DNA of 64,000 nucleotides from positions 11,597,886 to 11,661,885 of the forward strand of contig NC_050474.1 of assembly GCF_013373865.1 (NCBI RefSeq), read 5' to 3'. The first letter of the stretch is position 1. Every line of letters begins with the position of its first letter. The DNA comes from Monomorium pharaonis. Lineage: Eukaryota > Arthropoda > Insecta > Hymenoptera > Formicidae. Shown piece after piece: positions 55,080-64,000 of the stretch. The translations under genes were made by a program, and so were the position numbers. A model generated the notes under the pieces. The model ran no database searches and was not told where the DNA came from. It saw only the letters and a list, made by a program, of their open reading frames with translations.

Positions 55080-56030
55080 CTCCTCTTTCTCCTTTTTGTT
55101 CTTCCAGTTCGTCTTCGCGTCTGTCTTAAACTTTCTCTTTTTCTCTCTCTCTCCTACAGCATCCTTTTCTTCCGCTCTCATTTAGGTTCTTGTGGTCAAA
55201 CTTCCTCCTTTTCTTTCTCTGCTTACCTCTCTGCACAACCCTGCTTTTCTCTCTGTCTCTCCTTGTCACCAGAATCCACTTTCTTCACTGCCTCCGTTTT
55301 CCTTCTAATCCCCTGCACCTTTGTATTGCTTGTTACGTGGATCCTTCTACCTGCTTTTTATCGACACTCTTTATCGACTTATCGATTCAACCATCTATTG
55401 ACTTTTTCTCTCCTCTCTTTTAATCATAGCCCTCCGATTTCTCGATCAGTCGATTATCTCGATATCTCGACTCCTCCATTATCCGATTCATGACTCTGCG
55501 CACGCTCACTCTCTCGTCTCTCTACCCCTTTACTCTCTCCACTATTGATTCTCCTTCAACTTCTCAATCCATTTCTCATACTCCGGCTCTCTATCTGGTT
55601 TCATTGTTGCCATCTACCGCACTCTCTTTTAATTCTCGCGCTTTTCTTTCTTTGTCCGTTCTTACTTTTATCTTACAGTCTCACACCATTCTATCTACTC
55701 TCTCCCTCACTTATCACCATCGCCGCTGCTGTCTTCTGTTCCATCTTTTTACTTCTTCTATTTTGTCCGCTTTCTTGTGTGTGCTCCGAATACACCGCGC
55801 CCTCTGTCTCCACCATCTCACCTATCTTCTGCTTCGTCATCCATTCTCATTTCAATTTTTCTTCTTCAGCCTGATCCTCTAATTTTTCCTCTCGCACATC
55901 TTTTTTCGCCATTCTTACACTTCCCTCCAATTATTCGCTTTCCTCTCTCCTAAGACTACCCTATACTTCATTCTCATGCTCTCTTCTTCCTCCCATTACT
56001 CTTTTTATCTTACACAAATTTGGAGCATTC
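54700..56030. repeat. Pyrimidine-rich (plus strand) tract with CT microsatellite
   Basis: Dense TCTCTCC/TTCTTC text with a (CT)n run at 55042-55074. Open frames on the plus strand are rich in Ser/Leu/Phe purely from composition. On the minus strand it is purine-rich, like 47130-49244, so it may be a related retroposon in opposite orientation, but no TSD or tail was found. Confidence 0.55.
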
Positions 56031-56309
56031 CGATCACCGTTCACTCAGCCGCGATGTCATCATGGATCCCCGAGTAATCGTACTATAAAACTTTGCTTTA
56101 GCGATGTGATTGGATCTTTCTTCATGACAATATATTGAATTAAATAAAAACCGTAAATATATGTGATTTTTGACGCAATCTTTGAACGCGATTTGTTGAT
56201 AGAAAAGTTGAATCGACGAAAAGAGTAATAATAGTATTTGAAAGTGCAAACTTTCAGCTTTCTATTGTTTTTTTTTTTTTTTTGCGGAGCGCTGTACGTT
56301 GATTTCTTT

Positions 56310-56960
56310 ACGAGTAATAAGCGATGAAAATCAAAATGACTATTTTTTATTAAATTTTTAATAACTCGGTCAAAAAAATTGCACAGCGATGAACAACTAC
56401 TCAAAATAAAGAGAAAAGATTCCGCTGTGAGAGGCAAATAACAAAAAGTCTTTGATTTTTTTCACAGCAGATGTAATGCAGCAAAGTTGAATGAAAATGT
56501 CTATTTTGACGGGTCAAAATTTATTATTGTGCCGTTTCGTGAAAAAAAGGATAATTGAAATTGTCAAAATTTATTTGAAAGTAGAGAGTTTAAGGTTTAA
56601 AATTCTTTTTGGAAAATGAAAATGCGATGATTTTTTTCATGAATTAAAATCAAAGTCAAAGTGACCACTTATTATTTAAACATCGATAACTTAGTAAAAA
56701 AAAAACGCATAGCGATGGACGACCACTCAAAATAAAGAGAAAAAAACCCGCTATAAGATGCAAGTAACAGTAAGTCTTCGCGATTTTTTCCATAGCAGAT
56801 GCAATGCAAAAAAGTTACATAAAAAATTTTATTTTGTCGGGTCAAGCTTTATCATTGTGCTGTTTCGTGAAAAAAAAGATAAAATTAAAATTGCCAAAAT
56901 TCATCTAAAAGTGCAGAGTTCAAGCTTTAAAATGCTATTTGGCAAATGAAAATGTAATGA
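56310..56960. repeat. Diverged tandem duplication, period about 327 bp
   Basis: TCAAAATAAAGAGAAAA occurs at 56401 and 56727; the TGTTTCGTGAAAAAAA-type box occurs at about 56533 and 56861. Each unit also has a CAGCAGATG(T/C)AATGC box and a GGGTCAA box. Confidence 0.75.
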
Positions 56961-57045
56961 TTTTTTGTGGTGTTATACTTATATGAAATAATGCAAAATT
57001 TTGACACAAATTTTCGTATGCGTTGATTTTGTTAATCAGTATATT

Positions 57046-58635
57046 TATTAAATTTATAATTAATAGTATTTTAATAAATCAATATTTATTATATTATTTC
57101 ATTATATTAAATAAAGTTAATATTTATTGTAAATTAATAAAAATACAATAAATTAATTGAAAAACATGTTTATTGTAGTTACATACTACACTTGTTTAAA
57201 TATTAGTATAAAGCGTTGTCATACACTCACTAAAAAAAAACGGTACACCTAAAATTTGTCAAAAAATAAACTTCCAATAACGATATAACTGCGCAAGTAA
57301 TAAAGATAGGAAGGTTTTTAAAAAAGGAAATTAAAGCTTTAAATGTCTTTTTCAGAATTAATTCAGAATTTAAAATTTTAATAATTTTTTTCAAAATGGC
57401 ATATGACAAACCGAGAGCATGCGAAATTGAAAAATATTGGTCCGGTTGTGACGATCTATGGCGTGAGGCAAGTATCGCAACTTAATTGGATAAAAAGCAT
57501 GCGATAGAACAGTCTTTCCTTCAAACTGCTTTTTTACTCGTCTCGATACGATGATTTTTCGCTGAGATATGCGCATTTAAAGTTAAAAACTATTTTTTTA
57601 TTCAAATGCGCATATCTCAGCGAGAAATCATCGTGACGAGTAAAAAAGCATTTTGAAGGGAAGACTCTGTACAATTGCATGCTTTTTATCCCATTAAGTT
57701 GCGACACTTGCCTCTTGCCATGGATCGTCGAAAACTCACAAGGAGACCTTACAGATTATGAATGATCGATTTTTTTCATACTTATAGGATTTGAAGATCA
57801 GTACGTAAATGCTGCTTGGAAAACTTTGCTAGCTGTATTAGGTGCTGAGAAATTCAATTTTGAATTTTTAACAATGCCCAATTTCAACTATTGCAAGAGT
57901 AAAAATTCCGAGTTTCCCTAACAACTATGGTTAGTCTTTATTTTAAAGCTCGAAAGAACTGTCTTCGGATTGTGAGCGTTCGATGTATATGTGCATGTGT
58001 GTTGCATAGCTGACAAACCACGGAATTTTACTACTCTAGACTCACATTAACACAAGCAAATCTGAATACGTGAACGAAGTCTTCCCATTAGGGAATTTTG
58101 ATATTTGATTTTACCACGTAGAAAAAGTTCATTGGGCTATATCAGCTCCAGGAACTGCAATATCTAATAAAAATAGACGATTTTCTGACTATTTTTTATT
58201 AAAAAGTTTTATCGTCGGCATTAGCGTTGAACACACAAAATTGAAAATAAAGTGTGTTAAAAGTGAACACATTGTTTACAGTGTTCCAAGCACTAGTTTA
58301 AGCGAACGCGCCGAAGTAAATAAATCCTCCTACTGGCGTGTGTGTATGTACGTACGCATGCACGGACGTGCCTAAGAGAACGAGTAGGCGCTCGCGGATG
58401 TTTTTTTTTTTAACGTTCATCGCGACTGATTCTACATAATTGCTTCCTTTGCTTTTGCTTTTTTGTAGCAAATTTTTTTAACCTTGCGATTTCAAATTTT
58501 TAGCAGCTATTATTGAAATTAATATTTTAAATTATACACATAAATTCAGTCTTTTGTTCCGTTGAAAAAATTGTTGCTTTTTTCTTGAAGCACAATAAAC
58601 AACAATTACCGTTTCTCCATTAAATTTGGTTAATT
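57046..58635. other. Repeat-bearing spacer upstream of the Tc1-like remnant
   Basis: 57448-57737 is a palindrome (separate entry). TACACTCACTAAAAAAAAACGG at 57223 resembles a Tc1-type end but has no partner. No gene seen at 57740-58600. Confidence 0.4.
57448..57737. repeat. Imperfect palindrome, arms about 130 bp
   Basis: ATGCGCATATCTCAGCG pairs with CGCTGAGATATGCGCAT around a centre of AAAGTTAAAAACTATTTTTTT. Further out, GCGTGAGGCAAGTATCGCAA pairs with TTGCGACACTTGCCTCTTGC. Confidence 0.8.
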
Positions 58636-59405
58636 ATGGCTACAATTACTCCTAAAGTCGTTGCTCAAGTTGTGGCATTAATTGAAGATAAGAGAAGTCG
58701 CAGATACGTTTCTCGATCATTGAATTTATCTGTATCATCGGCGCAACGTTCTTACAATAGGTACTTTAAAACCAATTCCTTCCAGCGAAGACACGGGGAC
58801 GTTCTCGTGTGACCGATGAACACGATGACCGATTTATTGATTTAAACTTGTTAACAAATTGTCATCAAACAGCTGTCCACATTCGAAATAACTTACAGGA
58901 TATCCGCCACATTAACGTGTGCGTTGATACTGTTTGAAACCGATTTTGGGAAAACGGGCTTTATGCAAGAAGACCTGTAACTGCACCTTTGCTTACGCGT
59001 CATCGTGTACTTCGGCTCAATTTTGCAGTGAGTCATGCAAATTGGACGTACGCAGATTGGAGTAACATTCTCTTTAGCAATGGAGAGCGTTTCATATTCA
59101 TCCAAGATAATGCACAACCACGCGTAGCAATAAGAGTGCTAAATTTCTGCAATGAAGCTGGCATTAATTTACTCGAATAGCCACCTATGAATCCGGACTT
59201 AAATCCAATCGAGCATCTTTGGGACAATCTCGGCAAAAGAGTACGCAATTATGTACCTGCACCCCATTCATTATCAGAACTCCGAAAAGTTTTTGAGAAT
59301 GAATGGATGAACATTACACAAGCTGAAATTCAAACTCTTATAAAGAGTATGTCTCGTCGCATGGAGGAGGTTATTCGTGCAAGAGATGGTCATACACACT
59401 ACTAA
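58636..59405 (+). pseudogene. Tc1-like transposase with internal deletion
   Basis: ATG at 58636 gives MATITPKVVAQVVALIEDKR, RRYVSRSLNLSVSSAQRSYN (paired-type HTH). Then come frameshifts, and the catalytic region: ILFSNGERFIF, where FSDESRF would be expected (Asp changed to Asn). This runs straight into IQDNAQPRVAIRVLNF, so roughly 50-60 residues are missing between the first and second catalytic sites. NPDLNPIEHLWDNLGKRVRN keeps the third acidic residue (Glu, DD34E type). It ends DGHTHY at TAA 59403-59405. Right TIR not found; a CT microsatellite starts at once. Confidence 0.87.
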
Positions 59406-59414
59406 TGCAATATT

Positions 59415-59514
59415 ATCTCTTTCTCTCCCCCCCTCCCCCCTCTCTCTCTCCCTCTCCCTCTCCCTCCCCATCCCTTTCCTCCCTCCCCCTCCCTCCCTCC
59501 CTCTCTCTCTCTCG
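59415..59514. repeat. CT/CCCT microsatellite
   Basis: Pyrimidine run of CTCT, CCCTCC and CTCTCT blocks ending in CTCGCGTCTC. It separates the Tc1-like remnant from the LINE. Confidence 0.93.
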
Positions 59515-59816
59515 CGTCTCTACCGTGATGGACGTGTCAAAGATCGCTCCGCAAATGCAGTTAATTTAAAGTGATTAAGAAGTGAAAGAAAATTATAAAA
59601 AGGTGTTGTGGCTGTAAGAATACGCGTAAGGACCAAACAGGACCAAAGTTTTCTAGCGAGAGTGCGTGGATCTATGCGGAAAATCAGTATATTTTCCATG
59701 CGGGTCATACATGTCGCGACAGGTAGACATTTATAGTGACGTGTATATTAATTAAAGTTACGTACGTGAGTGGGCGCCCGTATCGATAGGATCGGCATCA
59801 GCCGTTACCTACTAAT

Positions 59817-61125
59817 ATGGTCGATGAATATGCGGAATATAGATGTGCCGCATGTAAGAAGGAAATAAAAAGTCAGGTTGTGACATGTAAGTCATGTGTC
59901 AAACTTTTCTTCCATCCTGGATGTGCAAGTAAACATAAGGTGTATGACAGAAATCGAGAATACGTGTCTTGTCCTGGCCCATATGAGAAGTTCACAGTAG
60001 ACAGTGAAAAAGATAGATGTGAAAAAAATACCAATACAGACGGGAAGCGGAAGAGAAAGACTAAGTTCTACGGGATCGACGGGAAGTGGCGGAAGCAGAG
60101 CGATAGGAGTCAACGTGGGCATGGATACGAAAATTGATTGGCTAGTAAGAACTATGAGAGAGATGAAAGATGAAATGGCATGCAAACGAGAAATAAAAAT
60201 GCTGATTAAGGAAACAGTGCAAGAGGAAATAAAAGCTATTAAACAAGAAATGGAAGACCTACGAAAAATAATACGAGGAGGAATGCAGGCGTCAGCGGAA
60301 AATGTGCGCGGCAGTTACAGTGAGGCAATAAAGAAAAAGAAGGAAAACATCATAATTATCAAACCGAAGACTCAGCAAGAAAGTGAGACCACTAAAAAAA
60401 TAATAAAAGAAAAAGTTGATATTAAGAATATGCCAATGGGGATAACAAAGGTACGAAAAGGAAGAGAAGGAACAGTAATTCTAGGATGTGAGACCGGAGA
60501 AGAAATAGATAAATTAAAAGATGTAGTACAGTCTAAACTAGGTGACAATTATAATGTTACAGAATCAGTACAAAAGAAGCCGAAAATAAAAATTGTTAAT
60601 ATTAGCGAGGAAGAAATAGAGTTGAATGACGATGAGCTAATAGATACAATAAAGAAACAGAATAGTATTGGTGAATCTCGTATAAGCATAGTTAAGAAAA
60701 TCCCGAAAAGAAAAAATATGGATGATAGTCAATCTAGAAGGAAAGGAAAAGAAGGTAGATCTTTAATAATTGAAGTAGATGAAGTAACACATGAATTGAT
60801 GTTAAAAAAAGAAAAGTTGAATATAGGCTGGAGAAAATGTCCTGTGTTCAATCATTTTAGCATAAAGAGATGTTTCAAGTGCTGGGGATTCTACCACATT
60901 GCAAAAAACTGTACGAGAGATGAAACGTGTCATAAATGTACAGGAAAGCATAAAGCAAGTGAATGTAGAGAGAAGCAGAACAAATGTGTAAATTGTATGT
61001 TTAAAATAAAAACATATAATTTAAAAATAAAAGACGATCATGATGCTCTGGATCCGGAATGCCCGACATACAAGAGGGCTATCGAAAAGGAGAAGAGGAG
61101 AGGTGGATGGGAAGCCAAAAAATAG
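59817..61125 (+). pseudogene. LINE ORF1 protein (PHD-like finger, coiled coil, CCHC knuckles), one frameshift
   Basis: ATG at 59817 starts MVDEYAEYRCAACKKEIKSQ, with Cys pairs at about residues 9/12 and 24/27, His 34, Cys 37 and His 41, matching a PHD-type finger. A single-base change in the A-run near 60008 moves the reading to the frame of 60004-61125. That frame has a Ser/Gly linker, a Lys/Glu-rich coiled-coil-like region (about residues 55-100), and knuckles CFKCWGFYHIAKNC, CHKCTGKHKASEC and CVNC near residues 285-335. ORF1 proteins bind the element RNA. It ends at TAG 61123, in frame with ORF2. Confidence 0.85.
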
Positions 61126-61158
61126 CAATTACAGAAAGAAGAGGATTAGATAATATAT

Positions 61159-63983
61159 ACAAACGCGCAAAGTTTAATGGCACATAAGGACGAGATACAG
61201 CATCAGATTATGAAGAAATTAAATCCGGCAGTTATTGCATTGTCGGAGTCGAGACTGATTGCGGAAATTGAAGACAGTGAAATAAGTGTACCGGGATACA
61301 GTGTGGTTAGATGCGACGCGGAAAATAGAAATACAGGGGGAGTTGCTCTGTATGTAAGAGACGATATCAAGTATGAAATAGTAGTATTGAAAAAATTAGA
61401 AAGGATTGTGTGGTGCGTTGCAATAGAAGTAAAAGAGAAATTGTTTAAAGGAGTGTTAATGGTAATATATCATTCACCGAGTGCGTCACATGGAGAGTTT
61501 ATAGGATTCTTAGAGGAGATAGTAGAAGAATTAACAATAAAAGAAGAGTGTATAATATTAGGAGACTTTAATATAGATTGTATGACAGACTCTTATCATA
61601 CAAATAAACTACTAACGACTATGCAAAGTCTAGGTATGAAGCAGTATGTGGATAAACCAACGAGAGTTACCGAAAATAGTAAAACAATTATAGATCTAGT
61701 TTTTGCGAATAAAGATATAAATGTAGAAGTCAAGTACGAACCTAAGATAACGGATCATGCGTGGATAAAAGTTGTGATAAATACGAACAAGATTGTAAAT
61801 AAATATAAAGAATTCAGTGGCAGGGATTATAGTAGATATAATGCGGATGAGTTTATTAAGCTAGTGGAGAGTAATTTAGAAAAAGGATATGATTTAGATA
61901 TTAATGAGTTAGATATTAATGTAAAGGCAAAGAATTTAATTAATAGTATTGTAGATGCGCTAGACATCTCAGCACCTAAGAAAATTTTTAGAATACCAAA
62001 AATATGGGAAGGGAAAAAATGGTATTCAAAGGAAATAGAAGAACTAGCGACTAGAAGAGATGAGGCTTATAGAAAAGCACTGTACGATAGCACGGAACAA
62101 AACTGGCAACAATTTAAAATAGAAAGAAATGCAGTAGTTAATTTAATTAGAATAAAGAAAAAAGAATATTATGAAAACATGATTGATCATAATAGTAACA
62201 ATCCCACAACTATGTGGAAATCATTAAAAGAAATTATTAGAGGAGGACCAATAGGCGCGAAAGTTGTAGGAAAAATAGATTTTGAAATATTAGACAATAA
62301 TATAGAGTATGATATAGCTGATAAATTTAACTTATATTATATACAAAGTATTAAAGACATAATAAAATCTATAGATAAGAATTATAAAACGAGCACAAAT
62401 AAGAGAACTATTTATTGTATTGAAAAGAAGGGAGAGCTAGAAAAATTTGAGTCAATTACGACAGAACAAGTGAAAATAATTATTAGGGAATTACCAAAAA
62501 AAGAAAGGCACAGAAGAAGGAATAACTAGCAATATATTAAAAACGGTGTCTTGTGTCATTGGAGAGGAATATTGTGATATAATAAATAAGTCATTGAGTG
62601 AGGGTTGTTTTTTGAAAGAGTGGAAAACATCCATGATAATTCCACTACCAAAAGTAGAGAAACCTAAGAGGGCAAGTGATTATAGGCCTATTAATATATT
62701 ACCAATATATGAAAAAGTATTAGAGATAATAGTTAAAAAGCAAATTGAGGTCTACCTAGAAAGTAATAATATCATAACGGAACATCAGTCGGGCTTCAGA
62801 AAAAATTATTCTTGTGAAACAGCAATTCAAACAGTTATAGATGAATGGAAATTGATTATTAGTGAAAGACAAATAGTAGGAGTTATTTTTGTAGATCTTA
62901 AACGAGCTTTCGAGACAATTGATAGAGAAAGATTATTAGAGAAATTATACCAGTATGGTATTACAGGAACAGTTCTAGAATGGTTTAGGTCGTACTTAAA
63001 AGATAGAATGCAACAAGTTCAATTTAATGATAGATGGTCTAAGATAATGACTACGGAATACGGATTGCCACAGGGTTCGGTATTGGGCCCATTGTTGTTT
63101 ATAATATATATGAATGATATTGTTAACGTCTGCTCGGATATGTGTAATATAAAAATGTTTGCGGACGATACCTTAATATATGTAACAGGTGAGAGTAGTG
63201 CGGAAGTAGAGAGGAAATTGAATATTGCATTTAACGTAGTGGAGGAATGGATGAATATTTATAAACTGAAGATGAATTCGGGGAAAACAAAATATATGTT
63301 AGTTAGAGGGATAAGAAAAGAATTGAGAGGCAATACTACTGTGAGATGTTTGGATGGAAATGAGATTGAGCGTGTAGAATTAATAAAATACTTGGGTATG
63401 ATTATTGATGATAGACTTAGATTTAGCGGTCACTGATTACATGTTAAAGAAAATAGGGAAAAAAATAAGTTTTTTAAATAGAATAAGAAACTTTATCTCG
63501 GCTTACACTAGATGTACGATATACAAAACAATTGTAGCACCTCACTTTGAGTATTGTGCGACGCTACTATTAGATATGGGAGATACACAGTTAAGTAGGC
63601 TCCAAAAAGCGCAAAATAGAGTTATGAGAGTCATATTGCAATGTGACAGACGTACCAAAGTTAAATGTATGCACCAAGCGTTGCAATTTATGACCATAAG
63701 ACAAAGGCTGTATTACAACACGTGCATATTTATTTTTAAAATTTTAAATAACATAATGCCTCAGCAATTTAGTAATAGACTTAGAATAGTAGAGGGAGAA
63801 CGCGAAACTAGGCAGGCAGGGGATATTGTTATTGAATTTCGAAAAACAAGAAGCGCGCAAAAAAGTTTATTTTATGAGGGTGTGTTAATGTATAACGCAT
63901 TACCACCCGAAGTTAAACATTGTAATCGTTTAGAGATGTTTAAACGAATGCTAAAAGAGTTTGTTTTTAATGATGTAGCATAA
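61159..63983 (+). pseudogene. LINE ORF2: apurinic-type endonuclease and reverse transcriptase, two frameshifts
   Basis: The first readable residues, IIYTNAQSLMAHKDEI (61159 on), already belong to the endonuclease, followed by ALSESRL with the catalytic Glu, LGDFNID, and SKTIIDLVFANKD, ITDHAWIKV with the catalytic Asp-His. The frame breaks in the A-run at about 62501-62512 and resumes as TEEGITSNILK. RT motifs: DYRPINILPIYEKVLEII, FVDLKRAFETIDRE (Asp of motif A), LPQGSVLGPLLFIIYMND, MFADDTLIY. A second break near 63425 leads to DYMLKKIGKKISFLNRIRNF and the conserved C-terminal region, ending FVFNDVA. The first ATG (61177) lies inside the endonuclease. The ORF1 TAG and a second TAG at 61156-61158 precede it in the same frame. 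Confidence 0.9.
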
Positions 63984-64000
63984 AATTGTATATATATGTA

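Larger units (their letters stand above)
54530..57045. repeat. Inverted-repeat block around a pyrimidine tract
   Basis: 54540-54690 inverted matches 56900-57040 (AAGCTTTAARATGCTWTTTGG; GGTGTTATACTTATWTGAAAT; CAAATTTTCGTATGCG). Between them lie a 1.3-kb pyrimidine-rich tract (54700 to about 56030) and a duplicated unit (56310-56960). The match is with the second of the two units. Could be a TIR element enlarged by insertion. Confidence 0.6.
59515..64000 (+). mobile_element. CR1-like LINE (non-LTR retrotransposon), near full length
   Basis: Order: 5' UTR (about 59515-59816), ORF1 with PHD-like and CCHC fingers, ORF2 with endonuclease and reverse transcriptase, stop at 63981-63983 and 17 bases to the window edge. 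The PHD-type finger in ORF1 and the RT signatures point to the CR1 group. Codon frames are long and damage is limited to a handful of indels, so this is one of the youngest elements here. The exact 5' end is uncertain; the 3' UTR and TSD lie outside. Confidence 0.88.

Noticed and set aside
54835..55882. Overlapping Ser/Leu/Phe-rich ORFs resembling multi-pass membrane proteins
   Set aside because: Result of the CT-rich tract; three frames are open at once.
1..64000. tRNA, rRNA or other structural RNA genes
   Set aside because: No cloverleaf with A/B boxes or rRNA-like block was recognised by eye; a covariance-model scan was not possible here.

Overview
The window looks like a repeat-dominated stretch of an insect nuclear genome. 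It is AT-rich, has no operons or bacterial-type gene order, and is full of arthropod transposon families: BEL/Pao, mariner/Tc1, piggyBac, PIF/Harbinger and hAT elements, plus a CR1-like LINE. A hymenopteran such as an ant is my guess from the mix of families; nothing in the window proves it. I found no complete conserved host gene, no tRNA or rRNA, and no CRISPR array. Almost all recognisable coding sequence is decayed transposon protein, so most entries are mobile elements defined by terminal inverted repeats (TIRs) and target-site duplications (TSDs) read directly from the sequence.

Layout. 1-3314: minus-strand BEL/Pao retrotransposon cut by the left edge, with its 5' LTR at 2574-3314. 3471-5301: two TIR elements carrying inverted arrays of a 16-bp repeat. 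5534-7491: a pile of short palindromic Harbinger-type MITEs joined at TTA/TAA sites, followed by a 380-bp CTA microsatellite. 7878-8620: the only CpG-rich, gene-like patch, with a possible first exon. 10030-13760: a Myb/SANT-like remnant (plus strand) facing a Harbinger transposase remnant (minus strand), probably one dead autonomous element. 14137-16730: a piggyBac-like element invaded by a mariner. 18780-20725: a fold-back repeat invaded by a second mariner. 23200-24140: a fold-back element. 24148-26453: a 2.3-kb palindromic element, with a shorter sister copy at 39544-41153. 26985-28224: a third mariner.

28787-36964 holds four TTAA-flanked piggyBac-like elements (28787, 31947, 33290, 34889), and a fifth lies at 43875-45269 with four 131-bp internal units. 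37020-37330 holds two MITEs sharing one TTA. 45720-47049 is a MITE interrupted by a 967-bp solo LTR. 47130-49244 is a purine-rich retroposon with a 15-bp TSD. 50709-54300 is a hAT element with a perfect 8-bp TSD; one end is an inverted copy of the other. 54530-57045 is a repeat block around a pyrimidine tract. 58636-59405 is a Tc1-like remnant. 59515 to the right edge is a fairly young CR1-type LINE with PHD-like and CCHC fingers, endonuclease and reverse transcriptase, broken by a few indels.

Two themes stand out. First, elements from several unrelated superfamilies have become palindromic. Second, one satellite-like module (GGACACAGTAACAAAC and relatives, with a shared CCATGTGGTGCAGAGAATG-type core) sits inside at least four different elements with different ends.
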